Positions 1 through 6,739 of a stretch of 45,208 nucleotides of DNA are shown here, piece after piece. The translations under genes and the position numbers were made by a program. Under the pieces are notes generated by a model that made no database searches, was not told where the DNA came from, and worked only from the letters and a program-made list of their open reading frames with translations. The number at the start of each line of letters is the position of its first letter. Within the stretch, counting starts at the first letter, position 1. The DNA comes from a virus, in the IMG/VR virus record IMGVR_UViG_3300044949_002857, positions 1 through 45,208 of that record, one strand, 5' to 3'.

Positions 1-510
1 TCATAGAGAAATATTCCCTTTATTTTCAATCCACCATTTTGCGGACGTGGGAATTTTCTTATTGTTTTTTAGTGCGATCGCAACATCATCTATTGCTCTA
101 ACTGCTATAGATTTAGCCCATTTAATCTGCTTTTCAGAGCCTTCAAACTTTAGCGACTCTACATAATTAAGAGCATCTTCTCTGTTGCTTTCTGAGACTG
201 GATCTTCTTCCTCGATCTCATAATCGCACGGAATACTATCTAAATTCTTTAAAACAGCACTGAAAATTATTTCATTTATAGGTACAGAAGAGAGAATAAA
301 ACTCTCTTCTCTGATTACCTCTAGAACTAAATCTTCAGCAATAGATTGATAGGTTTCACCTGGCTCTAACTGGAACTCAGAATTGCTCACTAAATATTCC
401 ACTACCTTTCTAACGGCTTTCTGGCATTCTGGATTTCTAAAATCCACACGAATCATTTGAAGCCCAGAAGTGTCAAATTTATTTAAAAGCCTTCTTTGTT
501 TGATAGCCAT
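1..510 (-). CDS. Hypothetical protein, 169 aa
   Basis: Complete ORF reading leftwards, with its stop at the window edge. The ATG is preceded by an AAAGGT ribosome-binding site about 10 nt upstream. The C-terminal part contains GSEKQIKWAKSI followed by a lysine-rich stretch and KWWIENKG. A similar 'SEKQI.WA' block occurs, from memory, in small phage and plasmid proteins of unknown function. No catalytic motif, signal peptide or membrane segment is visible, and the middle is acidic. It is transcribed divergently from the csf operon across a 530-bp gap. Function unknown; the reading frame itself is secure. Confidence 0.75.
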   Translation of the reverse strand: MAIKQRRLLNKFDTSGLQMIRVDFRNPECQKAVRKVVEYLVSNSEFQLEPGETYQSIAEDLVLEVIREESFILSSVPINEIIFSAVLKNLDSIPCDYEIEEEDPVSESNREDALNYVESLKFEGSEKQIKWAKSIAVRAIDDVAIALKNNKKIPTSAKWWIENKGNISL

Positions 511-659
511 GATACAATACCTTTAAACGATGTTTTACTTAGAGGCTTGGGCTTGCTCCCCTTGCCTCTATATTTATATCATTACACAATATTTTATCCT
601 TGTCAATAGCAAAGTGTCCGTATTTTAAATATTTTGTACTGAACTTTTGAAGTTGTAAA

Positions 660-770
660 TTGTACAACATAAAAAGAAGTAAACGACGTAACCGACATCA
701 ACTAAAACAGCAACTAAGAAAATTAGATGCGATCGCACTTAAACAAATCCATAGCAGCTTGGGGGGATAA
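660..770 (+). pseudogene. Truncated paralogue of the 97-aa Cys-rich gene at 12016-12309
   Basis: Translating 672-770 gives a basic segment (SKRRNRHQLKQQLRKLDAIA) followed by KQI and SSLGG, then TAA. This matches the N-terminus of the protein at 12016-12309 (RQARRHRHLLKKQLRELDAIA, KKQI, ASSWGG). The copy stops exactly where the paralogue begins its cysteine motifs (NRCPGCG), so the metal-binding half is missing. Only a TTG at 660 could start it. It is most simply a decayed duplicate; a short basic peptide is possible but unsupported. Confidence 0.55.
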
Positions 771-977
771 ACCCGACATATCTAAGCTTTTAAGTAGATA
801 GCCCAACGGGAAATACTGCTTTCTTGTTCTGATAAACCCACCAAAAAACAAAGTCCTTTAATTAAAGAAGCGATCGCGCTTATTCAAAAAGGATTGTCAA
901 TTTTAATAGAATTAATTTAGTTTTTAAAGCGCTCTTGACAGGGCGTTTTTTGTTGTTTAAAAACTTAATTTAATTGT
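771..977. other. Intergenic stretch with a possible ORF remnant
   Basis: Together with the flanking bases this is the 530-bp gap between the leftmost gene and the csf operon. The plus frame ending at the TAG near 920 reads KKQSPLIKEAIALIQKGLSI without a good start codon, so it may be the tail of a decayed gene. The rest is AT-rich and contains HIP1-like GCGATCGC sites. No RNA gene is seen. Confidence 0.35.
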
Positions 978-1007
978 TGATTAATTGTTAATCAATGTGT
1001 TATACTA
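978..1007 (+). promoter_or_regulatory. Promoter and palindromic operator of the csf operon
   Basis: TTGATT at 978-983 and TATACT at 1002-1007 are separated by 18 bp, a plausible sigma-70-type promoter 37 bp before the first csf-operon gene. A perfect inverted repeat, TTGATTAA-TTG-TTAATCAA (978-996), covers the -35 box and half of the spacer, where a dimeric repressor would block RNA polymerase. The sequence elements are seen directly; the regulatory role is inferred. Confidence 0.55.
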
Positions 1008-1043
1008 AATCAAGATTAAATTACTTTAGTTTGGGAAAGTAAA

Positions 1044-1562
1044 GTGACAACCAATCATTACGGAATGCCACAGACACGAGACAAGTGTTATGGCGTGGCT
1101 GCTTGTTTAAGTTATTGGGTTTTTAAATGCCGTGACAGGAAACGTAGTCCAGCCATGGGAACTAAAACCTGGACATATTTGGAATCTTCTATCAAGAATT
1201 GTGCAGAAATATCCACAAATTTAGAAGATTATCTACAAAATCTTTGTGATAAATTGATATCGCAATTAAGACCTGTAGAGCTAACCAAAATTATTCAACC
1301 AACTCAGAGAATACTGAGAATTAATGAAGATGCAACTGAAATCAAGGAACTACCAATAGATCGAAGTTTGGTTTTTATGGGGTGGCTTGACTTGCTTGCC
1401 GATATTGAACCCCACGGATTTAGTGAGTGGGACGTAATGGAATTGTTAAGAACAAAAACAGGAGTTATTCAAGTAATTTGTCGTCTGCGATTTGAAGAAG
1501 ATAGAAGTGTGGGGCTTGATGAACCAGAAGAATTTATTGAGGTAGAGGTGACAAATGTTTGA
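1044..1562 (+). CDS. Putative type IV-B small subunit (Cas11-like), 172 aa
   Basis: First gene of the csf operon. It starts with GTG, preceded by GGGAAAG; an ATG seven codons later is an alternative start. Its 3' end overlaps csf2 by 8 nt (ATGTTTGA). I cannot recognise the family from sequence alone: no metal-binding or nuclease motif is visible and the predicted character is mostly helical and acidic. The assignment rests on context. Type IV-B operons normally encode a small helical Cas11 subunit beside Csf2/Cas7, and this is the only gene left for that role. The 172 aa length suits a small subunit. It would line the belly of the crRNP filament. An unrelated accessory protein is the alternative. 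Confidence 0.5.
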   Translation: MTTNHYGMPQTRDKCYGVAACLSYWVFKCRDRKRSPAMGTKTWTYLESSIKNCAEISTNLEDYLQNLCDKLISQLRPVELTKIIQPTQRILRINEDATEIKELPIDRSLVFMGWLDLLADIEPHGFSEWDVMELLRTKTGVIQVICRLRFEEDRSVGLDEPEEFIEVEVTNV

Positions 1563-2688
1563 TAATTATAATATTTTTGACAGAGAGAAATTAACCCTGC
1601 ATTGCTTAATCACGCTACAGACACCATTGAGCCATATAGGCGAAGTGTCTGGCAATGTTAGCAATCTGAAAACTACTAAGTTATTGGACTTTGAAGGTAA
1701 TCCTAGAAGTGTTTTTGTCTATTCTGGTAATGCAATCAGAAACGGTATTTTGCGCCGGGTAGGAGTGGCAGCAGCACTCACGGAATTAGGAATTAAGGTA
1801 AATCCAGATACTCACCATACAATGTTTGCTGGCGGGCGAATTGATGGGGGGACAGCTTCGGATATGGAACTGGATAAAAAGATCCGGGTCTTTATGCCTT
1901 GGCTATCAGTATTGGGAACAGCCAAACCCATAGGTGTTTTTGGGACTAAAGAAGCCCAGATGGTAGCTGGTAGAAGTAATATTGGCAGTGGTTATTTAGT
2001 CTGCTATGAGTCAGCAGAATACGTTTACAACCAACTCCCAGCAGTTTTACCACCGGAAATACAGCCAACTATGGCCTTATTAATTGAAGCTAAAACCAGA
2101 CTTTCTTCCGACCCTTTTGTATCCACAAAATCAGAAGACTTAACTAACTGGAATCAAGCAAAATCAGAATGTTTGCCACTGATCAAAAAAGCAATGAAAA
2201 CATGGACTGAATACTTAACAATTGATCAGACAACTCGCAGAGATAGCACTTTAGATCCCAACTTACTCAAATTTCTACCATCAGAAGTACAAGCACAATT
2301 AACAGGTGATGGTAAAACTAAAGAAAAAACTAAATCAGATCAGATGATTGCGTCTGACAGGCTGATCATGCCCGGTGCTAAACTTTATTCTCGATGGGAT
2401 CTAACTTGTACTCAAATAGAAGAGGGATGGATATTTGATACTTTACTCAAGTTTTCAGAATCACCTTATATTGGTGGTAAAGGCAATCGTGGCAATGGCA
2501 GGGTTCATCTTGATTTCTGGTTTCAGTCTGACCATGAACGGGGGTTATTGTGTTCTCTGAAAGATGGAATTATGGGAGATAGGTTTCTTAATTCCCATCA
2601 AAAATATCGGGAATATATCAATCAGTATCAGCAGTTTTTAAGTGAAGCAAAAACATCCAAGGAATTAAGGAAGTTGTTAGGTGAATAA
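1555..2688 (+). CDS. csf2: Type IV CRISPR-associated Cas7-like backbone protein Csf2
   Basis: 377-aa RAMP-type protein. Near the N-terminus a beta-strand segment (LITLQTPLSHIGEVSGNVSN) is followed by RSVFVYSGNAIRNGILRR, the usual Cas7/Csf2 layout in which the substrate-facing loop precedes a conserved G-N-x-[LI]-R-x-x-[LI]-R-R helix. The C-terminus carries the glycine-rich SPYIGGKGNRGNGRVHLDFW, a typical RAMP glycine loop. In type IV complexes Csf2 polymerises along the crRNA to form the filament. It overlaps its neighbours by 8 nt on both sides, so translation is probably coupled. No residues suggest target cleavage. Family assignment is from recalled motifs plus the perfect context of csf3 and csf1. 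Confidence 0.85.
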   Translation: MFDNYNIFDREKLTLHCLITLQTPLSHIGEVSGNVSNLKTTKLLDFEGNPRSVFVYSGNAIRNGILRRVGVAAALTELGIKVNPDTHHTMFAGGRIDGGTASDMELDKKIRVFMPWLSVLGTAKPIGVFGTKEAQMVAGRSNIGSGYLVCYESAEYVYNQLPAVLPPEIQPTMALLIEAKTRLSSDPFVSTKSEDLTNWNQAKSECLPLIKKAMKTWTEYLTIDQTTRRDSTLDPNLLKFLPSEVQAQLTGDGKTKEKTKSDQMIASDRLIMPGAKLYSRWDLTCTQIEEGWIFDTLLKFSESPYIGGKGNRGNGRVHLDFWFQSDHERGLLCSLKDGIMGDRFLNSHQKYREYINQYQQFLSEAKTSKELRKLLGE

Positions 2689-3367
2689 TTTAAAAGTCAC
2701 TGCATATTTGTCTACACCGATTGGTGTCTATGACAATTGGAGTCCTTCTTTGGAGGGACTTCTTACCTATAGATTACTAGAAGAAAATAATCTATTGTCT
2801 CCCAATCCCACCGCAGAGCAAGTAGCAAAGGTTCAGAATTTTTTAGTAAATGAATTACCGCTTAAACAGAATACAATAATGAATGATAAGTATTTCTGTG
2901 TAAGTTCACCTTGCTATGTGGTTCAAGGTGAGGCTACTGATAAATATCGGAAAAGATGGGACAATCACGAAAATAATCTGAACTGGGGAAAAAGAAAGCC
3001 TAAATTCTTGACGGGTGAAGGTGCAGAAAAGTCCTATGATTTACCGCTATACACTCGTTTAACAAATAGTATTAGTTGGTTTGTAACAGGCGACAGAACC
3101 AAGATTGACGCTCTATTGTCACCTGTTACCCATATTCAGAAAAAACGAAGTTATGGCAATGGTGAAGTTAAGCAATGGCAACTAGAAATAGTTTATGACG
3201 ACTATCATTTGTGGCGAGATAATAAACTAATGCGTCCTATGCCCGTGAAGTTAATATCACAAAAAATAGATAATCCTCAAATGATTTGGGGATGGAAAAG
3301 CCCGTCTTGGTTAGCAGAAAATAAAGAACTTTGTTATATGCCAAAGGACAATGTGATTTATGCTTAG
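2681..3367 (+). CDS. csf3: Type IV CRISPR-associated Cas5-like protein Csf3
   Basis: 228 aa, GTG start overlapping the csf2 stop by 8 nt. The order of motifs fits Csf3: an N-terminal strand with W-x-P-S-L-E-G-L-L-x-Y (residues about 20-31), a central charged loop, then KKRSYGNGEVKQWQLE and RPMPVKL, ending in WGWKSPSW and a late cysteine. In Cas5-family proteins the N-terminal RAMP domain caps the 5' handle of the crRNA next to the Cas8-like subunit. There is no catalytic histidine set suggesting Cas6-like processing, so crRNA maturation must come from elsewhere. Next gene is the cysH-like PP-loop gene. Confidence 0.82.
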   Translation: MNNLKVTAYLSTPIGVYDNWSPSLEGLLTYRLLEENNLLSPNPTAEQVAKVQNFLVNELPLKQNTIMNDKYFCVSSPCYVVQGEATDKYRKRWDNHENNLNWGKRKPKFLTGEGAEKSYDLPLYTRLTNSISWFVTGDRTKIDALLSPVTHIQKKRSYGNGEVKQWQLEIVYDDYHLWRDNKLMRPMPVKLISQKIDNPQMIWGWKSPSWLAENKELCYMPKDNVIYA

Positions 3368-4106
3368 TAATGGCTCTGGGGTTCAATACCCTTGGTTGAA
3401 AAAGAAAATTACTAAAGCTATTAATTTCATTAATCAGTGGCTAGAACAATGCAACTATCAGGTTTATGCAAGTATTTCCGGTGGTAAAGATAGCTTAGTA
3501 ATGTCTCATTTGATCAGGAAAGTTTACCCTGATTGCCCGTTAGTTTGGGTAAATCAAGGGCTGTTAGCAGAATGGGATGATTGTATTGAATTATTGGAAT
3601 ACTTGAAAACTCAAAACTGGAACATTATTGAGCTTTGTCCAGTTCGTGATTTATGGCATTTATACATAGATCACGGAGTTCCGTTAGAGGGTACGATGGA
3701 TACAAAAGTAGATAAATTAATCAACCAAAAATTGATTTATGATCCATTGCAAGAATACCAAGAAATCAACAATATCAAAGGGTACGCATGGGGAATAAGG
3801 AAGCAAGAAAGCAAAAACAGAGCATTTTATCTTAACAAGTACGGTGAAGTTCATGAACTAAAAAATGGGTTAATTTGTTGCTCGCCTATTGCTCACTGGA
3901 CTACAGAAGAAATATGGCAGTACATAGATATGTACTCACTCAAATACCCAGCAATTTATGACATTAACAAAATGACAGTCAGGAATGGTTGCCCGATTGG
4001 AACTACAGGAGCAAACTGGGGTAGATTAGCTGAATTAAAAAGATATTACCCCAATATTTACAACCAATTTGTTGATAAATTCCCACAAATATCGAACTAT
4101 GTCTAA
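3360..4106 (+). CDS. CysH-like PP-loop ATPase embedded in the csf operon
   Basis: 248-aa PAPS-reductase-family (adenine nucleotide alpha hydrolase) protein. The PP-loop SGGKDS lies at residues 40-45, with downstream motifs WVNQG, WGIRKQES..R and an ENGLICCSPI-like stretch (KNGLICCSPIAHWTTEEIW). The C-terminal ECG-x-H catalytic motif of true PAPS reductases is absent; instead there is NGCPIG. It resembles DndC-like or CysH-like enzymes that adenylate a substrate. Surveys of type IV-B systems report a cysH-like gene as a conserved accessory of unknown role, which matches here. Overlaps of 8 nt with csf3 and csf1 show it is an integral part of the operon rather than a neighbour. Confidence 0.85.
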   Translation: MLSNGSGVQYPWLKKKITKAINFINQWLEQCNYQVYASISGGKDSLVMSHLIRKVYPDCPLVWVNQGLLAEWDDCIELLEYLKTQNWNIIELCPVRDLWHLYIDHGVPLEGTMDTKVDKLINQKLIYDPLQEYQEINNIKGYAWGIRKQESKNRAFYLNKYGEVHELKNGLICCSPIAHWTTEEIWQYIDMYSLKYPAIYDINKMTVRNGCPIGTTGANWGRLAELKRYYPNIYNQFVDKFPQISNYV

Positions 4107-4857
4107 TTGCTACCTTTGCGCTAAACCAGCATCAAATCCACTAGAATTATCCAATACTTTCACCATGCACTCATCGGCTAAGTGTCCAGACTCTAAGCTG
4201 CTGTGCGATCGCTGCTATTCTACAATTTCTGGTAATCAAAAGCAGTTATGGTATTGGAATGAAGGTAAAAATAAGTGGTCAAAACTGTGGGGACGATCTT
4301 TGTCCAGGGTGTACCAAGGCGATACTTTAATAGCACCAATAATTAAAGGCACTCACACTGAAGGCAAAGATACTTTCAGTGTGGTTAGAAACTTATTGAC
4401 GCGGGTAGAAATCAGGGAATATTTATTAAATCCTCCTGAGCCACCGTTCACTATCGCTATAGCAGAATCAGGACAAAAACACATTATCCCATGGGCATTA
4501 GAAGCGCGTAGCTGTAACTTTTTTCCAATTCAATTTGAGTTAGACACGGTTTATATTGACAACAGATTCAAGGAATCTTTGCAAGTATATGAACAACTAA
4601 TGGGATTAGGGTTTAGTAAGTCTGAAATTGATTCAGGAAACTACAGAAGCGATAGATTGATGAAAGTGTTTGATAAATTTTGGGAACTTGAGGAATCCAT
4701 AAAAGCCATTAGAGGGACTAGATTAATGGAATTAATAAATTACGTCGCTCAACTACAATCAAGTGCCGTCGTGGCGGAAATAAAGCCAATTCCTGTAATT
4801 CCTGTTTCTCCCACGAGTCCAGACAAATCAAATCCAGTTCAGTTATCGTTGTTTTAG
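4099..4857 (+). CDS. csf1: Type IV large subunit Csf1 (Cas8-like, zinc-finger)
   Basis: 252 aa from the ATG at 4099, which overlaps the cysH-like stop by 8 nt like the other junctions; a longer TTG start at 4069 is less likely. Four cysteines in two pairs, C4-x2-C7 and C36-x2-C39, form the Csf1-type zinc finger. The rest is mainly helical. In type IV complexes Csf1 is the large subunit next to Cas5/Csf3. The protein ends in a proline-rich tail and QLSLF, matching the bacterial sliding-clamp-binding consensus QL(S/D)LF, which I do not know from Csf1 proteins. Last gene of the operon. Confidence 0.82.
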   Translation: MSNCYLCAKPASNPLELSNTFTMHSSAKCPDSKLLCDRCYSTISGNQKQLWYWNEGKNKWSKLWGRSLSRVYQGDTLIAPIIKGTHTEGKDTFSVVRNLLTRVEIREYLLNPPEPPFTIAIAESGQKHIIPWALEARSCNFFPIQFELDTVYIDNRFKESLQVYEQLMGLGFSKSEIDSGNYRSDRLMKVFDKFWELEESIKAIRGTRLMELINYVAQLQSSAVVAEIKPIPVIPVSPTSPDKSNPVQLSLF

Positions 4858-4873
4858 CAAAAACCCTTATAAT

Positions 4874-5023
4874 TCCGATCCGTTAAAAATAACGCTGGAG
4901 TCTTTAAAATCAACGCTGGAGTCAGCAAAGATAACGCTGGAGTCCTTAAAATTAACATTGGAGTCGTTAATTTTAAGGTTTCATCTATATTATTAAACAA
5001 TCTTAATTAACAATCTTAATTAA
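4874..5023 (+). repeat. Four 21-bp iteron-like repeats with adjacent AT-rich repeat
   Basis: The 12-bp core AACGCTGGAGTC occurs at 4891, 4912 and 4933, with a variant AACATTGGAGTC at 4954, exactly 21 bp apart. A run of AT-rich DNA follows, with a 13-bp tandem direct repeat (CAATCTTAATTAA at 4998 and 5011). The block is homologous to the coding DNA at 23022-23120 inside the O-like replication gene, sharing the flank TCCGATCCGTTAAAAA. Read in that frame it encodes TLESLK-type heptads ending in TAA near 5000. It could be a second origin or decoy array, or a remnant of another replication gene. Confidence 0.75.
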
Positions 5024-5050
5024 GAGTCTCTAGTTTAAGTACAAATAAAA

Positions 5051-5077
5051 ATGCTCACCAAGGTGCATGGTGAGCAT
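5051..5077. terminator. Hairpin between convergent csf operon and methyltransferase
   Basis: Perfect 9-bp stem ATGCTCACC/GGTGAGCAT with a 9-nt loop, lying between two convergent genes. A-rich sequence before it and AT-rich sequence after it allow it to act in both directions. Confidence 0.6.
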
Positions 5078-5121
5078 AATATGTTGAAACCTACTCAATG
5101 CAAGTATAGCAAATTTAACCC

Positions 5122-6111
5122 TTAAATTGCATTTTTAATAGCCTGACAAATTCGTTGCATAAGCAATGGGGGAATGGAATTTCCAATTCCCCTAACATCA
5201 ACCGCAGACTTACCCGACCATTTATAAGAATCAGGAAAAGATTGTATTCGTGCTAACGCATGGGTGCTTAAACTCTTGCAAGTATCACCACAGACAATAT
5301 CAATTATTTTAGAGCGATTGCCATTGTGTCCATCGTCACCTAACACTGCACGAATAGTCCAACATGGTTCTAATGGTGTTTTGACCTTGGGTTTGCCACG
5401 GTATCCAATTCGTTCTACTAGTACCATTGAGTCGCCATAGGGTGCTACAGCGTCCTTCTGTCGGGGTGTTATCTGTGATTCAGTGAAGTGGGGAATCAGA
5501 TCACAAATCGCTTCATGCCACCCAATCCAGTTTTTCCTAAATAGATTAATTTGCCCATTAATTGCTTTTCCATACTCAGGAATAATGCAAGGAAAGTCAA
5601 ACCCATCAGATACGGCAATACTTAAAAACCGTTTTCGGGATTGAGGTACACCGTAATCAGCAGCATTGTAAATACCTTTGCCAATCCGATATCCTTTGTC
5701 TATTAAAAATGCTTCAAAGTCCAGATAAACCTTTGATTTAGAATAACCGGGGACGTTTTCTAAAACTATAAATTCAGGTTCATATAAGCTGTAAAATTCA
5801 TGGGTTGCACTCAATATATTAGCACGAACGCTATCTTTATTGGTAGCCACATTAACCACTGAAAAGTCTTGACAAGGTGGTGAAGTTTGGTGAACTAAAA
5901 TATCGCCATTCCGGTCTTTTTTGGTGGGAATATTTAAATTCCTGAAGTTAACTTTGGCAATATCTTCTATTAATACATCCCCACAATTAGTTTGATAAAG
6001 TTCTGCTATTCTAGGATCAAACTCAATAGCAGATATTGGTTTTAATAAAGCAGACATTGCACCTATAGTTGAGCCACCGCATCCTGAAAAATGAGTAGAG
6101 TAATAAATCAT
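5122..6111 (-). CDS. DNA (cytosine-5)-methyltransferase
   Basis: 329 aa. Motif I is the variant HFSGCGGSTIGAM at residues 7-19, motif IV is SPPCQDFS with catalytic Cys80, motif VI is ENVP at 119-122, and motif VIII is QSRKR at about 157-161. The C-terminal GIGNSIPP is the usual motif X. It transfers methyl from SAM to C5 of cytosine at a specific site. The region between motifs VIII and IX, which sets the target, is short, so specificity cannot be read. No cognate endonuclease is adjacent, so it is probably a solitary phage enzyme protecting against host restriction. It overlaps the upstream small gene by 4 nt (ATGA). Confidence 0.93.
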   Translation of the reverse strand: MIYYSTHFSGCGGSTIGAMSALLKPISAIEFDPRIAELYQTNCGDVLIEDIAKVNFRNLNIPTKKDRNGDILVHQTSPPCQDFSVVNVATNKDSVRANILSATHEFYSLYEPEFIVLENVPGYSKSKVYLDFEAFLIDKGYRIGKGIYNAADYGVPQSRKRFLSIAVSDGFDFPCIIPEYGKAINGQINLFRKNWIGWHEAICDLIPHFTESQITPRQKDAVAPYGDSMVLVERIGYRGKPKVKTPLEPCWTIRAVLGDDGHNGNRSKIIDIVCGDTCKSLSTHALARIQSFPDSYKWSGKSAVDVRGIGNSIPPLLMQRICQAIKNAI

Positions 6112-6371
6112 TTATGTTTCACCTGTATTGCACCTTGAATTATCAAAAATCTCCAATCAATATTGTCCCTAATTCTGTTAGAATTACGCTTACACATAAA
6201 CCAACTTTGAGATAATGTTCCACGCCAAAATATTGTATCTAAAATCATAACAAAATACTCTATGCCCAGAAGTTTTAAATAAAACCCACCGGGCTTTAAG
6301 TTAACCACAAAGATGGTTTGTCCACCTTTTTCTATTACAAAACCTATGTCTTTAGTTCTTTGAATTTTCAT
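6108..6371 (-). CDS. Hypothetical protein, 87 aa
   Basis: Small basic protein overlapping the methyltransferase start by 4 nt, so probably co-translated with it. It contains VIEKGGQTIFVVNLKPGG, then hydrophobic and aromatic residues, but no clear membrane segment or catalytic motif. There is no good Shine-Dalgarno sequence before the ATG. Not recognised; the tight coupling suggests a role with the methyltransferase or simply operon packing. Confidence 0.6.
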   Translation of the reverse strand: MKIQRTKDIGFVIEKGGQTIFVVNLKPGGFYLKLLGIEYFVMILDTIFWRGTLSQSWFMCKRNSNRIRDNIDWRFLIIQGAIQVKHK

Positions 6372-6392
6372 GTTTTTAGATCAATAAGTAAG

Positions 6393-6638
6393 CTATAAAA
6401 CATCATAACAAAATAAATTCCACATCCAAGTTTTGCCATTTTTAACAATTTCTTGGGGTCTATCAATTACTGTATCAAAATTTCTGCCACGACAGTTTTT
6501 ATTGCTTCTCCAGGTTTGCACCATTCTTTGTTCCGAACATTCTCTATCCAAGGATTTCATGCGTCCCCAGCAGCCATCAGCATCCTTAAAATAGCTACCA
6601 CAAATACCAAACATTCGCCCATTTTTTAATGTTATCAT
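6393..6638 (-). CDS. Hypothetical Cys/Trp-rich protein, 81 aa
   Basis: Short protein with four cysteines (GICGSYF, DRECSE, KNCRGRN, LFCYDVL) and several tryptophans, upstream of and in line with the methyltransferase pair. The cysteines are too scattered for a standard zinc ribbon. It lies 21 nt from the next gene, so it is likely in the same transcript. Not recognised. Confidence 0.55.
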   Translation of the reverse strand: MITLKNGRMFGICGSYFKDADGCWGRMKSLDRECSEQRMVQTWRSNKNCRGRNFDTVIDRPQEIVKNGKTWMWNLFCYDVL

Positions 6639-6673
6639 TTTGCCACTGTACTACTATTGTTAAAAACAACAAA

Positions 6674-6690
6674 ACCGCTAGGTGAGCGGT
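6674..6690 (-). terminator. Rho-independent terminator after the AIPR-like gene
   Basis: Stem ACCGCT/AGCGGT with a 5-nt loop. On the minus strand it is followed directly by TTTTGTTGTTTTT, a good U-tract. It lies about 50 bp beyond the stop of the 6740-7903 gene and would separate it from the methyltransferase group. Confidence 0.65.
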
Positions 6691-6739
6691 AATGTTGCGG
6701 CAGTTCTACGACGACCCCTAGACTGTGTCTATTTAGATT

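Noticed and set aside
3360-4106. True PAPS reductase of sulfur assimilation
   Set aside because: The C-terminal ECG-x-H motif is missing and the gene is coupled to csf genes, so a metabolic role is unlikely.
4874-4990. CRISPR array next to the csf genes
   Set aside because: The repeats are 12-bp cores at a 21-bp period with only 9 bp between them, too short for repeat-spacer units, and they align with replication-gene coding DNA.
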